Shown here piece by piece: positions 60,967-64,000 of a stretch of 64,000 nt of DNA. Under the pieces are notes generated by a model that searched no databases, was not told the origin of the DNA, and was given only the letters and a program-made list of their open reading frames with translations. Positions within the stretch are counted from its first letter, which is position 1; each line of letters starts with the position of its first letter. The stretch spans positions 84,340,800 through 84,404,799 of the forward strand of contig CM047815.1 of assembly GCA_026214975.1 (NCBI GenBank), in the 5' to 3' direction. The translations under genes were made by a program, and so were the position numbers. This DNA comes from Gentiana macrophylla. Lineage: Eukaryota > Streptophyta > Magnoliopsida > Gentianales > Gentianaceae.

Positions 60967-61090
60967 CCATTCAAAGAATCTAAATAAAAATCTTATTCAT
61001 ATTCAAAGTAGCAAAGAATCTATCTATCTATCTATATTAATTCCCATAATATCAATGAATCAATACACACCAAAATTTCTCCTCATAAAG
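60967..61090 (+). repeat. Tandem duplication, copy 2 (SINE-free)
   Basis: CCATTCAAAGAATCTAAATA to CTCCTCATAAAG, about 90% like 52070-52408 without the SINE. Confidence 0.85.
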
Positions 61091-62466
61091 GCGAGTACGA
61101 CTGAATCATAAACAAAGGTGAATACGATTATGAAATTTATTCCTTTAATATTCTGCATGAATTGGTTCCTTTTCTTTTGATGTTTGTCTATGAACCACTT
61201 AACCCAGCTTTGCTCTTGCTTGACTGATGAACTTCAATTCTTGCAACATGTTATGTTAGTTAAGGAAGAATATTTAGTTTTATTTTTATTGTTTAATTTT
61301 ATTTTGTTGCAAAACACAAGAAAATATAAAATATAAAGTTTGAAAAGTACAGAGAGTGGGACAAATTATGATAATTACTAGAAGAACATTGTTAATAAAC
61401 TATGAAAAAGACATTAGGAAACTTCATTCTCCCCCATATGAATATGCTCATGTTTGCAAGAAATAGTATTCATAATTAAGCTAGAATTATGCCTATGATG
61501 AAATAAAGTAGACCGGAGTAATAAAAAATAAAGAATAAGGCTGTTGGACCAAAGATTTCAATTTTTTGTTTCTGGCGTTAATCATAGGTGACTTTGAGTT
61601 TATAGGTGGTGTTATGCATTGTTTTCAAAAAAAAAATTTGGTTTGCCCATTAAGAGAAAGAAAGTAGAAACGACGAAGTTTCTTGTTCAAATCTGTCGTA
61701 AGCTGATCTGTGCCTCTTGAGACTTGCCTGCTGCACATTGCCTTAGCTATAGCCTGCTTTTGTGCCTTACCTGAATATTCTGTGAATTTGAGAACAGCTT
61801 GTCATAGTCATTAGGCTGTAGGTTTTAGGAGCTGAACCTTGTATTCAGTCTTTAACAAGTGCAGGCTTGATAATCTGGTGCTTCACCTTGATTATCACCC
61901 TTGAACTTGGATTGATAGTTCGGCCTTTTTGCTTTCAATTTATTATTTTTGTTGAACCTTTGTTTTGTTGCTGAATCTGTAATAAGGTCAAGCTTGCTAT
62001 TCGATCTGCCCTATATATCTTGGACTGGTTTTGGAACAGCAGTATAATTAGCTTTGCTTTTAGTGACAGATGCAATAACGTCACTACAAGCCTTTATAAA
62101 CCATCTGCCTGCAGACCTTTGTTATATAAGTTGGTTTTGACCTTAGTATATCTGCATCTGTTTTGTTTAAATAATATTCACTAAGTGTCAATTGTTTTGT
62201 TGCTTATATAATCAACTTAATCATATCAACTATAATGTTTTGATCAATTTGCTGTTTGATTAAATCAACCTGCTTTGTCTTGCAATAGTGTTGTATTGCT
62301 TCCTGATTATTTTGCACTAAACCTGTTTATGTGATATAACTGTTTTGATCGCTTTAATCACATCTCGTTTGATCACGTAGGTTTTTATAACACAAGCGAA
62401 TAATTAATTAAGTGAGCTTCAGCACTTAATTATTAGTACTTGTGTTGTTTTCTGTTGGGGAGATTT
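61091..62466. other. Long stretch without a recognised gene
   Basis: AT-rich. 61680-62440 has a different, T-rich texture with many TTGCTT, CCTG and TGATCA words and could be an old LTR or gene remnant, but no motif identifies it. A hairpin TAATTAAGTG...CACTTAATTA lies at 62402-62433. Confidence 0.35.
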
Positions 62467-64000
62467 TGCATCATTAAAACAAAAGAAAATTTATAAAACC
62501 TATACTACCATGCAAAACTACCTCCTAACCGGCCGAATACCGGGTAGTTGCTAGTAAAGTTGGATAAGTACGGGTATCGATCCTCAGGGAAAAGGGATGT
62601 TGAATCTAACTTCATTAATTCCTCTTTATTAACTAAACCTAAACCTAAACTAGAACGGAAAAATAACTGGACGGAGGATTGTTAATCCAAAGCCAGGAAA
62701 TATAGTTGCGGACAAAATAAATAAAACTACATCTACGAAAACAATAAAACTAACTAACAACTGAACAAACATGAACAAACCATGATCAACCTATTCCCAA
62801 CAACCATCACCCCACCGAAATCAATAAGATAGACAAACATTCATTCATTAGTTATCTTGGATTATTATCTTTTCTAATGAAGCGTTTCCTCTTCCGATTT
62901 ATCACGCCATTAATTAGTTTACCTTCCGGTCTTAACTAATAACTATACAAATCAAAGACATGGATTGAATCCTAACCTAACAACATTATCCCTCAACTTC
63001 CGTTTGTTGGAATAATTATTGTCAATCTCCCTCACGGCAATCTAACGAATCTATTAACTTCCGTTACGTAAATTCGATTAACATACGGCATAAAAACATG
63101 AAAGAGAACAAGAACAACATAATGAATTAAACACATGAAAAATCCTATCTTTCCGGTAACGGTGATATCCCTCAATTCAAATCTAAGATAATCTTGCATC
63201 GAATTAATTAAATTGTGGTTCTCTCGTAAACCTAGATATTTAACCTACGAACTTCCATTGTGTATAGATTAAAAATCTAATCTTTCCTACGGTGATCTAA
63301 TCTACACCGACTTCCGTCATACTGTAGCATCAAATCATACAATCATCTTTCGATATAAAATTGCACGATACAAATAAACATAGGAAAGGAACAATTTAAA
63401 TAAAAACTTACAAAACATCCATCGAAAAGAGAATTAAAGTTGCGGTATTTGGAAAAAGAGAGCTTCAAGGCTCATCCATGGCTGTCTCATGGCGGCAACA
63501 AGAAGATAAAAGAAGAAAACGAAAAGAAACGAACACCTAATCTAACCACCGGCCGACCAAGCAAGGAGCTTGGCCGGCCGGGCTGCTCTCATGATCTCTC
63601 GTAGAAGTTCAGAAAAGCTGCTGCGTGTATTGTATCAATTAGGGTTGAGGCCGCTGTGTTTAAATAGAAGAGTAGGTCGGTTATGTCGGTTTATGCGTAA
63701 GTCGGTTGCTCAAATTCGGTGGCTGGACGCCCGTTTGTCTATCCGGACGCCCGTCCGAGCTTGGACTGAGTCTGGACGCCGTCTGAACATCCTGAACCAA
63801 ATTTCCCTCTTTGGACGCTAGTTCATGCATGTGGACGCTGGTTCACTCTTGGACGCCAGTTTGGGAAGCATAGAGTCTGAACTCAAACTTCTAAAATTCA
63901 TATCTTGAGTTGTAGACCTCAGAAAATTATGATCCGAATGTCATAAAAAAGCTCTCGGAAAACTCTACAACTTTCATTAAGGACTTTTCTTCAGAAAATG
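62467..64000 (-). mobile_element. LTR of a Ty3/gypsy (Tat/Athila-type) element, leaves window on the right
   Basis: On the minus strand it ends AATGATGCA at 62467, after the CTTTTCCCTGAGGATCGATACCC block typical of the end of such LTRs. The outside flank is not a primer site, so this is the 3' LTR or a solo LTR. Near the window edge (63880-64000) the minus strand shows TTTTCTGAAGAAAAGTCCTT and GAAAGTTGTAGAG, the block also found in the left-edge LTR. Confidence 0.65.
63659..63864 (-). promoter_or_regulatory. Right-edge LTR promoter with phased palindromes
   Basis: CTATTTAAA box at 63659-63667 (minus strand). Upstream of it, GGACGCC-type boxes start at 63725, 63745, 63774, 63813, 63833 and 63851, several 18-20 bp apart. 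A leader with AACCCTAA follows on the other side of the box. Confidence 0.5.

Overview
This is nuclear DNA of a flowering plant, most likely a eudicot. Coding density is very low. Introns are typical of plants, retrotransposons are nested, and the gene families seen (DUF1985/Ulp1, F-box, DUF761, sucrose synthase, pectate lyase, bHLH) are plant ones. No tRNA, rRNA, CRISPR or bacterial-type gene was found. I cannot name the species. More than two thirds of the window is LTR retrotransposon.

Layout. 1-2570: 3' end and LTR of a Ty3/gypsy element that enters from the left. 2571-3744: unassigned. 3745-5030: composite minisatellite. 5235-5616: promoter and leader of a plus-strand gene. 5617-19322: complete Sirevirus (Ty1/copia) on the minus strand, target duplication CGAAT, inserted in that leader. 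19323-20287: the rest of the plus-strand gene, ending in a small coiled-coil protein. 20804-22831 and 37219-38343: the two halves of one minus-strand DUF1985/Ulp1-protease gene. The gene is split by a complete Athila-type Ty3/gypsy element (22837-37218, duplication TGTAT) and by a 252-bp hAT-type MITE (21840-22091). 39825-43632: same-strand mosaic of broken fragments of a sucrose synthase, a pectate lyase and a bHLH factor, joined by copies of a short repeat. 46085-47358: F-box gene with one frameshift. 49930-51160: hAT-like element full of CCGGTT repeats, directly upstream of a DUF761 gene (51228-51832, one frameshift). 52070-61090: a small tandem duplication holding a SINE (16-bp duplication) and a complete Tekay-type chromovirus (52409-60956, duplication TAAAG). 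62467-64000: LTR of another Ty3/gypsy element that leaves the window on the right.

Lineage calls for the three complete elements rest on target duplications, primer sites (tRNA-iMet for the Sirevirus and Tekay, tRNA-Asp for Athila), polypurine tracts and ordered protein domains. All three have damaged reading frames.

The most unusual signal is a set of short palindromes of the form GGACG-NN-CGTCC, spaced about 20-21 bp apart. They cluster in LTRs and leaders of unrelated retrotransposon lineages, mostly just upstream of TATA boxes, and also before the env-like gene inside Athila. A second oddity is that paired LTRs differ mainly at CAG/CTG sites and homopolymers. This looks like a sequencing artefact at methylated sites and means many of the 'frameshifts' may not be real.
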